Source: Hyphomonadaceae bacterium (lineage in GTDB: Bacteria > Pseudomonadota > Alphaproteobacteria > Caulobacterales > Aquidulcibacteraceae). From it: 64,000 bases of DNA. Position numbers and translations under genes: made by a program. The number at the start of each line of letters is the position of its first letter. The first letter of the stretch is position 1. Where the stretch lies: assembly GCA_016791385.1 (NCBI GenBank), contig JAEUMR010000022.1, positions 1-64,000 of the forward strand, read 5' to 3'. The notes under the pieces were generated by a model. The model ran no database searches. It saw only the letters and a program-made list of their open reading frames with translations, and was not told where the DNA came from. Shown here in pieces: positions 7,104 through 16,061 of this stretch.

Positions 7104-9149
7104 GTGATGTGGCTGAGAATGAGTTCGAATCCTACTGACGACCGCCAATGCGCGGCGGCTGGCCGGTCCAGGTTTCTGTCGCGCGCGGCCGCTGCGCTTT
7201 GTGTTGGGCTGGGGCTGGTTGCGCTGGCCTCGGCGTGCACGCAGACGCAAATCACAGACCCGAGTGCGAGCAGCGCAGGGGCCGGCCGCGTGGCCGCGTG
7301 GCCTGCACACGCCTCTGACCCTGACGCTGCGCTTGAGGCGCGTGTGGCGGCGATCGTGTCGCACATGACGCTTGAGCAGAAGATTGGCCAGATGACCCAG
7401 CCGGACATCCGGTGGGCCACGCCTGATGATGTTCGCCGCTACTATATCGGCTCGGTCCTGAACGGCGGCGGCGCCTGGCCTGACATGCACAAGCATGCTC
7501 CGCCGGCGGAATGGGCGGCGCTCAGCAGCGCCTATTATCAGGCGTCGATGTCGACCGGGATGGCGTATCCGGTGCCGATCATCTGGGGCGTAGACGCCGT
7601 GCACGGGCACAACAACGTCTATGGCGCGACCCTCTTTCCGCACAATATCGGGCTGGGCGCAGCGCACGATCCCGAGCTGGTTTATCGCATCGGCCGCAGC
7701 ACCGCGCGCGCGGTGCGCGCCACCGGCATCACCTGGGCGTTCGCACCCACGCTTGCGGTGGTGCAGGATCAGCGCTGGGGCCGGACCTACGAAAGCTTCT
7801 CGTCCGATCCCGCTTTGGTGCGCCGCTATGCGGAAAGCTATGTGCGTGGCCTGCAAGGCGATTTGAACGGCGCCGGCGATGTGCTGGCGACGGCCAAACA
7901 TTTCCTCGGCGACGGGGGCACCTTCCACGGCGTCGATCAGGGCGATACGCGTGTCCCGCTCGACCAGCTCATCGGTGTCCACGCGCAAGGCTATTACGGC
8001 GCGCTCGATGCGGGCGTTCAAACAGTGATGGTCTCGTACAGCAGCTGGAACGAGAGCGGCGAGGGCGATCGCGGCACGCGCATGCACGCCAATCGCTATC
8101 TCATCACCGAGGTGCTGAAGCAGCGCCTTGGCTTCGATGGCATCGTCATCTCCGACTGGAACGCGATCGAGCAGGTGCCGGGCTGCACCCGCACGCACTG
8201 CCCTGAAGCGATCAATGCCGGCATTGACATCGTGATGGCGCCGGAGGATTGGCGCGGGTTCATTCGCGAAACCATCGAGGACGTGCGGCGCGGCGACATC
8301 CCCATGAGCCGCATCGACGATGCGGTGTCGCGTATCGTCCGAGTGAAGCTGCGTTCGGGCCTGTTCGATGCCGACCCGGGCGCGGTCGCGCGCCAATTTG
8401 GCGCCGACGCAATCGCCGACCGCGCCTTGGCGCGTGAGGCTGTGCGCCGGTCCCTGGTGCTGTTGAAGAATAATGATGGCGTCCTGCCTCTGGCGGCAGG
8501 TAGCCGTGTGTTGGTGGTCGGGAGAGGCGCCGACAACCTGTCGCTTCAATCAGGCGGATGGAGCCGGACTTGGCAGGGCGACGAGAACGTGAACGCTGAT
8601 TTCGGCGTTGGCGAAAGCTTGTTGACCGCGATCCGCCATACCGTTGGCGAGGCCAATGCCGTTTACAGCGAGACCGGTGCGGACGTGGACGTGCGGGGTT
8701 TCGATGCCGTGATCGCGGTGCTGGCGGAGACGCCGTACGCCGAGATGCGGGGCGATGTCGCCTATCCCGCGCCAATGGCGCACAGCGCGCGTTACCCGCA
8801 GGATCTGGCCGTACTCGATGCGGTTGCCGGCCGCGGCGTTCCGGTGGTCACGATCCTCTATTCGGGCCGCACGGTCTACGCCAACGATCTCATCAATCGG
8901 TCGGACGCGTTTGTTGCTGCGTGGCTTCCAGGCAGCGAAGCTGGCGGCATCGCCGATCTGCTCTTCCGCGCGACAGGCGGGGCGGCCCCGTACGACTTTA
9001 CCGGGCGTCTGCCGTTTGCGTGGCCAAGGACCCAATGTGATTCAGTTGGACGGGGCGTGCGGTTTCCTGTTGGCTATGGCTTGAGTTATGCGCGCGCGCA
9101 ACGCGTCAGCCAGCTTGCCGAAGATACGCGGGCGGACTGTGCGCACTGA
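7104..9149 (+). CDS. Glycoside hydrolase family 3 beta-glucosidase, exported
   Basis: The protein has 681 residues counted from the ATG at 7104; ATGs at 7107 and 7119 are also possible and no ribosome site clearly decides. An N-terminal hydrophobic segment ends in LASAC, so it may be a lipoprotein of the periplasm or outer membrane. The GH3 N-domain shows VPIIWGVDAVHGHNNVYGA, GITWAFAPTLAVVQDQRWGR and AKHFLGDGGT. The nucleophile is Asp351 in GIVISDWNA. The C-domain continues to about residue 660. Glucan glucohydrolases of this group are often above 800 residues; here the extra C-terminal domain is missing. It probably releases glucose from beta-linked gluco-oligosaccharides taken up by the receptor. 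Confidence 0.9.
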   Translation: MMWLRMSSNPTDDRQCAAAGRSRFLSRAAAALCVGLGLVALASACTQTQITDPSASSAGAGRVAAWPAHASDPDAALEARVAAIVSHMTLEQKIGQMTQPDIRWATPDDVRRYYIGSVLNGGGAWPDMHKHAPPAEWAALSSAYYQASMSTGMAYPVPIIWGVDAVHGHNNVYGATLFPHNIGLGAAHDPELVYRIGRSTARAVRATGITWAFAPTLAVVQDQRWGRTYESFSSDPALVRRYAESYVRGLQGDLNGAGDVLATAKHFLGDGGTFHGVDQGDTRVPLDQLIGVHAQGYYGALDAGVQTVMVSYSSWNESGEGDRGTRMHANRYLITEVLKQRLGFDGIVISDWNAIEQVPGCTRTHCPEAINAGIDIVMAPEDWRGFIRETIEDVRRGDIPMSRIDDAVSRIVRVKLRSGLFDADPGAVARQFGADAIADRALAREAVRRSLVLLKNNDGVLPLAAGSRVLVVGRGADNLSLQSGGWSRTWQGDENVNADFGVGESLLTAIRHTVGEANAVYSETGADVDVRGFDAVIAVLAETPYAEMRGDVAYPAPMAHSARYPQDLAVLDAVAGRGVPVVTILYSGRTVYANDLINRSDAFVAAWLPGSEAGGIADLLFRATGGAAPYDFTGRLPFAWPRTQCDSVGRGVRFPVGYGLSYARAQRVSQLAEDTRADCAH

Positions 9150-9176
9150 CGCCGCGCCGAGCATGAGGCGAAGCAC

Positions 9177-10685
9177 GTGCAGCAAGTGAAGAACATCCTG
9201 ATCGTAGGCGGTGGCTCTGCCGGCTGGATGACCGCCGCGCTGCTGAGTCACCTGTTTCAGGGGCTTTACCGGATTCAGCTGATTGAATCCGAGGAGATCG
9301 CCACCATCGGCGTCGGCGAAGCCACGATTCCCGCGATCAAGAAGTTCAATGACCTGCTCAAGCTCGATGAGGCGGAGTTCATGCGCAAGACGCAGGGCTC
9401 TTTCAAGCTTGGCATCCAGTTCAAGGACTGGTCGCATCCGGGCTCAAGCTATTTCCATGGCTTCGGCGTCATCGGCCAGGATTGGGAATGGCTTCGCTGC
9501 CATCATTACTGGCTGAAGCTGCGGTCGCTCGGCCAAGCGCAGGACTTCGTCAAGTACTCGATCAACACGGCGGCCGCGCTTGAAAACAAGTTCGTGCGCG
9601 CGCAACCCAACATGCCGGAATCGCCGCTGTCGCACATTGCGCACGCCTTCCATTTCGACGCCGGGCTCTACGCAAAATTTCTGCGCGGCTACGCCGAAGC
9701 GCGCGGCGTGACCCGCACCGAAGGCAAGATTGTCGATGTGAAGCTGCGCGGCGAGGACGGCTTCGTCGAATCGGTGACGATGGAGAACGGCGCCGTGATC
9801 GCCGCAGATTTCTTCATCGATTGCTCCGGCTTCCGCGGCTTGCTGATCGAGCAGGCCATGAAGACTGGGTTCGAGGACTGGTCGCACTGGCTCCCCTGCG
9901 ACCGGGCGCTGGCGGTTCCGTGTGAGCGGTCGGAGGATTTCACGCCTTACACGCGATCGACGGCGCGTCCTGCCGGTTGGCAATGGCGCATCCCGCTGCA
10001 GCACCGCACCGGCAACGGCCACGTCTTCTCCAGCGCTTATATGGATGAGACCGAGGCCGAGAAGATCCTGCTTGAGAACCTTGACGGGAAACAGCTGGCC
10101 GAGCCGAACCGGATTCGGTTCAAGGCCGGCAAGCGCCGGAAGATCTGGAACAAGAACTGCGTCGCTGTTGGGCTCTCCAGCGGATTTCTTGAGCCGCTTG
10201 AATCGACTAGTCTGCACTTGATCCAGTCTGGAATTATCCGCCTCATCCGCCTGTTCCCGGACGGCGTGATCGATCCCGCGAACGTCGCCGAGTTCAATCG
10301 CCAATCCGATTTCGAGTACGAGCGGATTCGTGACTTCATCATCCTGCACTACAAGGCGACAGAGCGGGATGACACCCCATTCTGGCGCTATTGCCGGACC
10401 ATGGACGTGCCCGACACGCTGCAGCGCAAGATGGATCTGTTCCGCGCCAACGGGCGTATCTTCCGCGAGGACGAAGAATTGTTCAGCGAGGAGAGCTGGA
10501 TTCAGGTGTTTCTCGGGCAGGGCGTGATTCCGCGCGGCTACGATCCGCTGGTGGAATTGAAAAGCACGCCGCAGATTGTGCAGTTCATGAACAACATCGA
10601 GACAGTGATTAAGAAATGCGTGGTGGTGATGCCGACACACGCGGCGTTCGTGGAAAAATTCTGCGATGCGCGAGCAGCGTCCTGA
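9177..10685 (+). CDS. Tryptophan-halogenase-like FAD-dependent protein
   Basis: The protein has 502 residues. The start is GTG at 9177, with GAGGCG 6 bases upstream. The FAD-binding GGGSAGW motif is at residues 11-17, the conserved lysine lies in GSFKLGI (Lys77, matching Lys79 of PrnA as I recall it), the diagnostic WxWxIP motif is at Trp268-Pro273 (WQWRIP), and FLEPLEST lies near the active site. All key residues of flavin-dependent halogenases are therefore present. In this lineage such genes often sit beside TonB receptors in carbohydrate loci, where their substrate is unknown. No flavin reductase gene is nearby, so reduced FAD must come from elsewhere. Confidence 0.9.
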   Translation: MQQVKNILIVGGGSAGWMTAALLSHLFQGLYRIQLIESEEIATIGVGEATIPAIKKFNDLLKLDEAEFMRKTQGSFKLGIQFKDWSHPGSSYFHGFGVIGQDWEWLRCHHYWLKLRSLGQAQDFVKYSINTAAALENKFVRAQPNMPESPLSHIAHAFHFDAGLYAKFLRGYAEARGVTRTEGKIVDVKLRGEDGFVESVTMENGAVIAADFFIDCSGFRGLLIEQAMKTGFEDWSHWLPCDRALAVPCERSEDFTPYTRSTARPAGWQWRIPLQHRTGNGHVFSSAYMDETEAEKILLENLDGKQLAEPNRIRFKAGKRRKIWNKNCVAVGLSSGFLEPLESTSLHLIQSGIIRLIRLFPDGVIDPANVAEFNRQSDFEYERIRDFIILHYKATERDDTPFWRYCRTMDVPDTLQRKMDLFRANGRIFREDEELFSEESWIQVFLGQGVIPRGYDPLVELKSTPQIVQFMNNIETVIKKCVVVMPTHAAFVEKFCDARAAS

Positions 10686-10696
10686 GGCGCGCAGAT

Positions 10697-12193
10697 ATGG
10701 CGGCTCGTCCGCACAGCCGCGGCAGCGCGGCTCGTGAACGTTTCGTCCAGGCGCTTGCTGCATTGGCGGCGCTGGCTTGCGCAGGTTGCGCAAGCTTTGG
10801 GGCTGAAGAACGCATCGGCGGTGACAGCCCGGTTGCTGCAGCCGCATGGATCACCACAGGAGATCAGCAGCGTTTGCTCGACCCGGCGCCTGTGCGGCGG
10901 ACGGCCTCGCGCGAGGCCGCGCTCATCACTGTCGATCCGGCGCAGCGCTATCAGGAGATGGTGGGGTTTGGGGCGGCGCTGACCGACGCATCGGCGATCT
11001 TGATGCGCGATCACCTCACCGATGCAGCCCGGCAGGCGCTGTTGCGCGATCTCTATGGCGATGGGCTTGGCCTCGGCATGCTGCGTCTGCCGATCGGCGC
11101 ATCAGATTTTTCCGTTGAGCATTACACGCTAGATGATGTGCCGCCGGGCCGTGAGGATAGAGCCCTGACGCGCTTTTCAATGGCGCCGATGCGGGCGACT
11201 GGTGCGCTGCCGATCGTGCAGGAGATGCGCGCGATCAACCCCGAACTCGCCATCATCGCCTCGCCCTGGAGCGCGCCCGCCTGGATGAAGACATCCGGCA
11301 GCCTCATCGGCGGGCGTCTGCGGCGTGAGGCCTACCCGGCCTTCGCTGAGTATCTGCGCCGCTATGCGCAGGCGATGGCGGATGAGGGCGCGCCTTTGTT
11401 CGCGCTCACGATCCAGAACGAGCCCCATTTCGAGCCCGCCAACTATCCAGGCATGAGAATGACGCCGGCGGAGCGGGCCACGTTCATCGGGGAGCATCTG
11501 GGGCCGCTGCTCGAACGCTCGCACTTGCCCGTGCGCATCCTGGAATGGGATCACAATTGGGACGAATGGCGCGCGCCGATGGCGGTGCTCGCCGATCCGC
11601 GCGCGGCGCCCTATGTCGATGGCGTCGCCTGGCATTGTTATGCCGGAGAGGTCGCCGCTCAGTCGCAGGTGCACGAGGCGTATCCGGCGGCGGAGACGTA
11701 TTTTACCGAGTGCTCGGGCGGAGAGTGGGACCCGGCCTTCGGCGACGCCCTATTGTGGAACGTCAATACGCTGATCATCGGCGCGACGCGGAATTGGGCG
11801 CGTGGCGTGATATTGTGGAACCTGGCGCTCGACCAAGATCATGGGCCACACCTTGGTGGCTGCGGCGACTGCCGCGGGGTGGTGACAATCGATAGCCGCA
11901 CCGGCGAAGTCACGCGCAATGTCGAATACTACGCGCTCGCGCACGCAAGCCGCTTCGTCCGCAGGGGCGCGCGGCGCATCGGTTCGCAAGTTTCAGACGC
12001 CGCCCTCAGTGCAGTCGCCTTCCGCAACAGCGACGACGGCTCGCTCGTGCTCATCGTGACGAACGCGGCGACTGCTGGACGGGAGGTTGCCCTGCAGTCG
12101 CCGCAAGGAGACTTCGCGTTGCGCCTGGACGCACGCTCGGTCGCCACTGTCGTCTGGGGAGGACGACGCGCCGCCGCTGCACCGTCAAATTGA
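10697..12193 (+). CDS. Glycoside hydrolase family 30 (glucosylceramidase / beta-1,6-glucanase type), lipoprotein
   Basis: The protein has 498 residues. The ATG at 10697 follows GAGG by 9 bases, 11 bp past the halogenase-like stop. The N-terminus is hydrophobic and ends in CAGC, suggesting a lipoprotein. GH30 landmarks are MVGFGAALTDASA, LRLPIGASDFS, SPWSAPAWMKTSGSLIGG, the acid/base Glu242 in TIQNEPHF and the nucleophile Glu338 in YFTECSGG. The C-terminal beta-sandwich includes HASRFVRRGARRI. The family cleaves beta-glucosyl linkages in glucosylceramide or beta-1,6-glucan. In this setting a beta-glucan is more likely. It ends 9 bp inside the converging permease gene. Confidence 0.9.
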   Translation: MAARPHSRGSAARERFVQALAALAALACAGCASFGAEERIGGDSPVAAAAWITTGDQQRLLDPAPVRRTASREAALITVDPAQRYQEMVGFGAALTDASAILMRDHLTDAARQALLRDLYGDGLGLGMLRLPIGASDFSVEHYTLDDVPPGREDRALTRFSMAPMRATGALPIVQEMRAINPELAIIASPWSAPAWMKTSGSLIGGRLRREAYPAFAEYLRRYAQAMADEGAPLFALTIQNEPHFEPANYPGMRMTPAERATFIGEHLGPLLERSHLPVRILEWDHNWDEWRAPMAVLADPRAAPYVDGVAWHCYAGEVAAQSQVHEAYPAAETYFTECSGGEWDPAFGDALLWNVNTLIIGATRNWARGVILWNLALDQDHGPHLGGCGDCRGVVTIDSRTGEVTRNVEYYALAHASRFVRRGARRIGSQVSDAALSAVAFRNSDDGSLVLIVTNAATAGREVALQSPQGDFALRLDARSVATVVWGGRRAAAAPSN

Positions 12194-13447
12194 GGCGGTG
12201 AAGCGGCCGAAGAACACGATCCAGAGGTAGCCCAGGATCGGCACGATCAACGCGATGCTAAGGCCGGCGTAATCGGCCGTGAGCCCTGTCAGTACGGGAA
12301 GAATGGCGCCGCCAACGATGCCCATGCACAAGAGCCCGGCCGCCTTCGGCGCCGCCCCGTCGATGCCGATGAGAGACTGCGAGAAGATGGTCGGGAACAT
12401 GACTGAGTTCACCAGCCCGACAGCGAGGATCGCGACGGCGGAGACGACGCCCGTCGTCATTGAACTGGCCGCCACCAGCGCTATCGCGCCAAGCGCACAA
12501 GCCATCAGCACATGGCCGGGATTGACGGTGCGCAGAACCGCCGCGCCGATGAAGCGCCCAATCATCGCGCCGCCCCAATAGAAGCTGACGAGTTCGCCGG
12601 CGCGCACTTCCGGAACAGCAAGGCGCGGGGTCAGGTAGTTCACCAGCAGCGAGCCGATCGACACTTCGGCGCCGACATAGGCGAAGATGGCGATGACCCC
12701 GAAGAGCAGCCGGGGCTGCTTGAGCAGGCCGAGCCCCAGGCCTTTTTCCGTGGCGAAGGTTGGGCGCGGAAGCAGGTCGCGTTTGACCCAGAACACGATC
12801 ATCAGCACCGCGAGTAGCGCGGCAATGCCGAGGAAGGGCGTCTGCACGCTGGCGGCTTCGGCGATGCGGAGCGCGATCAATTGTTCTGGCGAAAGCGATG
12901 CAAGGTCGGCGGGCGGCGTGACTTGGCCTCCAAGAATGAGACGTGCGCCGACAAAGGGGCCGAGAAAGGTGCCGAACGAATTGAAAGCCTGGGCCAGGGT
13001 CAGCCGCGCTGAACTTGTCGCCGCCGGACCAACGATCGAGATGACGGCGTTGGCGGCGACCTGAAGGATGGTGATGCCGCCGGCCATGATGAACAGCGCA
13101 AGCAGGAAGCCCTCGTAAAGGCCCATGCGCGCTGCCGGCGCGAACATGAGGCAGCCGCCCGCCATCACCACCAAACCGGTGACAATGCCGCGCATGTAGC
13201 CAAGGCGGCTGACGATCGCGCCGGCAGGAAGCGAGAACACAAAATAGCCGATGAAGAACGCGAACTGAGTCAGCATCGCTTCGGCGTAACTCAGGGTGAA
13301 CAGCCCCTTGAGTTTGGGCACGAGGATGTCGATCAGAACCGTCGCGAACCCCCACAAAAAGAACAGCCCAAGCGAGAGCGTGAACAGCACTTGGTCAGGC
13401 TTGGTGGAGACGCCGCTGGTGGCGGCCGCTTGTGGTGCGTTGGCCAA
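12185..13447 (-). CDS. Sugar:proton symporter, FucP/GluP family (MFS)
   Basis: The protein has 420 residues and 12 predicted membrane segments. The FucP-family signature is clear: LFFLWGFATVLIDILVPKLKGLF in segment 1, TQFAFFIGYFVFSLPAGAI in segment 2, and AQAFNSFGTFLGPFVG in the middle. Family members carry L-fucose, glucose or galactose into the cytoplasm with protons. Next to glucokinase and downstream of beta-glucosidase genes, glucose is the likely substrate. The leftward gene diverges from glucokinase, and their shared spacer carries a copy of the LacI-type operator. Confidence 0.9.
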   Translation of the reverse strand: MANAPQAAATSGVSTKPDQVLFTLSLGLFFLWGFATVLIDILVPKLKGLFTLSYAEAMLTQFAFFIGYFVFSLPAGAIVSRLGYMRGIVTGLVVMAGGCLMFAPAARMGLYEGFLLALFIMAGGITILQVAANAVISIVGPAATSSARLTLAQAFNSFGTFLGPFVGARLILGGQVTPPADLASLSPEQLIALRIAEAASVQTPFLGIAALLAVLMIVFWVKRDLLPRPTFATEKGLGLGLLKQPRLLFGVIAIFAYVGAEVSIGSLLVNYLTPRLAVPEVRAGELVSFYWGGAMIGRFIGAAVLRTVNPGHVLMACALGAIALVAASSMTTGVVSAVAILAVGLVNSVMFPTIFSQSLIGIDGAAPKAAGLLCMGIVGGAILPVLTGLTADYAGLSIALIVPILGYLWIVFFGRFTASI

Positions 13448-13481
13448 ACTTCTCTCCCCAGATCAGTCGCGCCGAGGTCGA

Positions 13482-13497
13482 TTGGCAGCGCTGTCAT
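13482..13497. promoter_or_regulatory. Putative LacI-family operator O3 between permease and glucokinase
   Basis: TTGGCAGCGCTGTCAT differs from the perfect palindrome at 4135-4150 at two positions and keeps the CAGCGCTGTCA core. It lies 35 bp upstream of the permease start and 94 bp upstream of glucokinase, so it could control both divergent units. Confidence 0.65.
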
Positions 13498-13590
13498 TTT
13501 TCTCGTGACAAGGGCCTACACCAAGAATATGCACGGCTACAAGGCCGTCGCATATCGAGGCGTTGGGGCAGGTTGGGTTTGGAGCAGGGC

Positions 13591-14553
13591 GTGCCGTCGG
13601 CTGAAGGCGACCAGATCCTCGTTGGCGACATCGGCGCCACAAACTGCCGGATGGCCGTTTGCACCGTCGAAGGCGGCCGCGTGCGGATCGTCCGCCGCGC
13701 CACGCAACGGACAGGCGAATTTGACCAAGTCGGGCAAGCCATCGCCGCATTCGTGGGCGAGCGGGCGCCCGCGCGCGCGGCGCTTGCGGTGGCGGGGCCT
13801 GTGCGGGGTGATGATGTTGCGCTCACCAACGCGCGCTGGCGCTTCAGCGCAGCTGATCTCAAGCGCGAATTTGGCTTCTCCGACCTGCTGATCCTGAACG
13901 ATCTCGTGGCCCAGGCCGAGGGCGTGCTCCAGCTCGACGCCGCCGATTTCGACAGCCTTGGCGGGGGCGATATCAGGAATGCGGGCTCGTTTGCGGTCGT
14001 GGGCCTTGGGACAGGTCTCGGCGTGGCCCATGTGCGCCGCGGCGCCGGCGCTGAAGCGCAAGTCGTGCCGACAGAAGGCGGGCACGCGGGCTTTGCTGCT
14101 TACGACGCCCTCGACCTGCGCCTGATCGAGGTGATGCGCGAGGAGGTCGGCCGGGTCGTTCTTGAGCATGTGCTCTCAGGGCCCGGGATCATGCGGCTGC
14201 ACCGCGCGTTAGCTAGCGTCGAAGGGCGCGCGCCGGACGCCCCGGAAAGCCATGAGATTGTCCGCCTCGGCGCCGCTGGCGACGATGCTGGCTGCGCCCG
14301 GACCGTGAGCCGCTTTGCGCTGGCTCTGGCGAGCGCATGTGCGGATATTGCGCTGATCCAGGGGGCCCAGGGCGTGGTGCTGGTCGGCGAAATCGCAAAT
14401 GCGCTGCGGCCCGCCTTGCAGCGCGCCGAGTTCCGCGAGCGGTTCGAGACGCACGGCCCTGGACGTGGATTCCTGTCGAACGTACCGGTTGCGGTGGCCA
14501 CGACGGCGGACCTGGGCTTGAGTGGCGCAGCCTACGCACTCATCCGGCGCTAG
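13591..14553 (+). CDS. glk: Glucokinase
   Basis: The protein has 320 residues, the normal size for the bacterial Glk family. I chose the GTG at 13591 because GGAG lies 6 bases upstream and the ATP-phosphate motif LVGDIGATNCRM then starts at residue 8; the longer open frame adds a stretch without homology. Other motifs are RAALAVAGPV, LILNDLVAQAEG, VGLGTGLGVA and EGGHAGFAA, which carries the sugar-binding Glu-Gly-Gly-His. It phosphorylates cytoplasmic glucose for the Entner-Doudoroff pathway and is followed 41 bp later by zwf. Confidence 0.92.
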   Translation: MPSAEGDQILVGDIGATNCRMAVCTVEGGRVRIVRRATQRTGEFDQVGQAIAAFVGERAPARAALAVAGPVRGDDVALTNARWRFSAADLKREFGFSDLLILNDLVAQAEGVLQLDAADFDSLGGGDIRNAGSFAVVGLGTGLGVAHVRRGAGAEAQVVPTEGGHAGFAAYDALDLRLIEVMREEVGRVVLEHVLSGPGIMRLHRALASVEGRAPDAPESHEIVRLGAAGDDAGCARTVSRFALALASACADIALIQGAQGVVLVGEIANALRPALQRAEFRERFETHGPGRGFLSNVPVAVATTADLGLSGAAYALIRR

Positions 14554-14594
14554 ACCCGCGCCGGGAATCCTCCCTCTCTATCGCGAGACCGGTT

Positions 14595-16061
14595 ATGGCT
14601 GAATTCATCCCCGTCCCGCCCTTCGACCTCGTTGTGTTCGGGGCCACGGGCGATCTTTCGCTGCGCAAGCTGTTCCCGGCGCTGCTGCACCGCTTTCTCG
14701 ACGGGCAGATTCCGCCGCAGTCGCGCATTATCGGCGTCGCCCGTTCGGAGCTCGACACCGCCTCGTTCCGCCAGCTGGTGCATGAGAGCAGGGGCAAGTT
14801 CGCGCCCGGCGCCTGCGTCGATGAAGCCAAGTGCTCCGACTTCCTGCAGCACATCGAGTATGTGCAGCTCGATGTCAGCGCCCCCGCCGATCAATGGGGC
14901 GCGCTGAACACCGCGCTGGCGAACGGCCAGGGCAAAGTCCGCATCTTCTATCTTTCGACCATGCCGCAACTCTTCGTCACGGTTGCGGAGAGACTGGCGG
15001 AGGCAGGTTTGGCTGCGCCTGACAGCCGCATCGTGCTGGAAAAGCCGATCGGCCGCGATCTCGCTTCTTCGCGCGCCGTAAATGACGGCGTCGGCCGCGT
15101 GTTCAGCGAGCAGAACACCTTCCGCATCGATCACTACCTCGGCAAGGAGACGGTGCAGAATCTGCTCGTGCTGCGTTTCGCCAATATGCTGATCGAGCCG
15201 GTCTGGTCGCGCGCGACCATCGACCATGTGCAAGTCACGGTGGCCGAGGAGATCGGCGTCGAGGGACGCGGTGAGTATTACGACAAGTCCGGCGCGCTGC
15301 GTGACATGGTGCAGAACCATTTGCTGCAGCTCTTGTGCCTGGTCGCGCTTGAATCGCCGAACTCGATGGAGGCGGATGCGATCCGCACCGAGAAGCTGAA
15401 GGTTTTGTCTGCGCTGCGCCGGATTGGCCCGGCTGATGCAGTGGCGAAAACGGTGCGCGGTCAGTACCGCGCCGGCCTCGTCAACGGCGAGGCTGTGCCG
15501 GGCTATGCCGACGAAATCGGCCGCCGCTCCGACACGGAGACGTTCGTCGCGATCAAGGCGGAGGTGGACAATTGGCGCTGGGCTGGCGTGCCGTTCTATC
15601 TGCGCACCGGCAAACGCATGGGCGCGCGGCGCTCCGAAGTCGTGGTGCAATTCAAGGATACGCCGGTGCACATGTTCGGCCCGCAGGCCGGCGCGCCGGA
15701 CCGCTTGGTGCTGCGCCTGCAGCCGGACGAAGGCGTGCGCCTCTGGCTGAACGTGAAGGAGCCGGGCCCCGGCGGACTGCGCGTGCGCGCCGTGCCGCTG
15801 AACCTCTCCTTTGCTGACGCGTTCACGCTACGCTATCCGGACGCGTATGAGCGCCTGCTGATGGACGTGGTGCGCGGCAATCTATCGCTGTTCATGCGCC
15901 GCGATGAAGTCGACGCGGCTTGGGGCTGGGCGGACGAATTGCTCGCGGCCTGGGATGCGCTTGGCGGCGAACCGCATCCCTATGCTTCAGGCTCCAACGG
16001 TCCGACGCAATCGGCGCTGATGCTCGACCGCGACGGCAGAGCCTGGTGGGATCCGGAATAA
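14595..16061 (+). CDS. zwf: Glucose-6-phosphate 1-dehydrogenase
   Basis: The protein has 488 residues. The ATG at 14595 gives an N-terminus ([30 protein letters not shown]) with the GATGDL nucleotide-binding loop, and the active-site block [65 protein letters not shown] follows as the conserved core. It oxidises glucose 6-phosphate to 6-phosphogluconolactone with reduction of NAD(P). Its stop overlaps the edd start by one base (TAATG), so the two are translationally coupled. Confidence 0.96.
   Translation: MAEFIPVPPFDLVVFGATGDLSLRKLFPALLHRFLDGQIPPQSRIIGVARSELDTASFRQLVHESRGKFAPGACVDEAKCSDFLQHIEYVQLDVSAPADQWGALNTALANGQGKVRIFYLSTMPQLFVTVAERLAEAGLAAPDSRIVLEKPIGRDLASSRAVNDGVGRVFSEQNTFRIDHYLGKETVQNLLVLRFANMLIEPVWSRATIDHVQVTVAEEIGVEGRGEYYDKSGALRDMVQNHLLQLLCLVALESPNSMEADAIRTEKLKVLSALRRIGPADAVAKTVRGQYRAGLVNGEAVPGYADEIGRRSDTETFVAIKAEVDNWRWAGVPFYLRTGKRMGARRSEVVVQFKDTPVHMFGPQAGAPDRLVLRLQPDEGVRLWLNVKEPGPGGLRVRAVPLNLSFADAFTLRYPDAYERLLMDVVRGNLSLFMRRDEVDAAWGWADELLAAWDALGGEPHPYASGSNGPTQSALMLDRDGRAWWDPE

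Noticed and set aside
6576..8549. A 657-codon minus-strand frame across the receptor end and GH3 gene.
   Set aside because: It spans two good plus-strand genes and their intergenic hairpin, has His/Arg/Ala-rich composition without any domain, and has no ribosome site.
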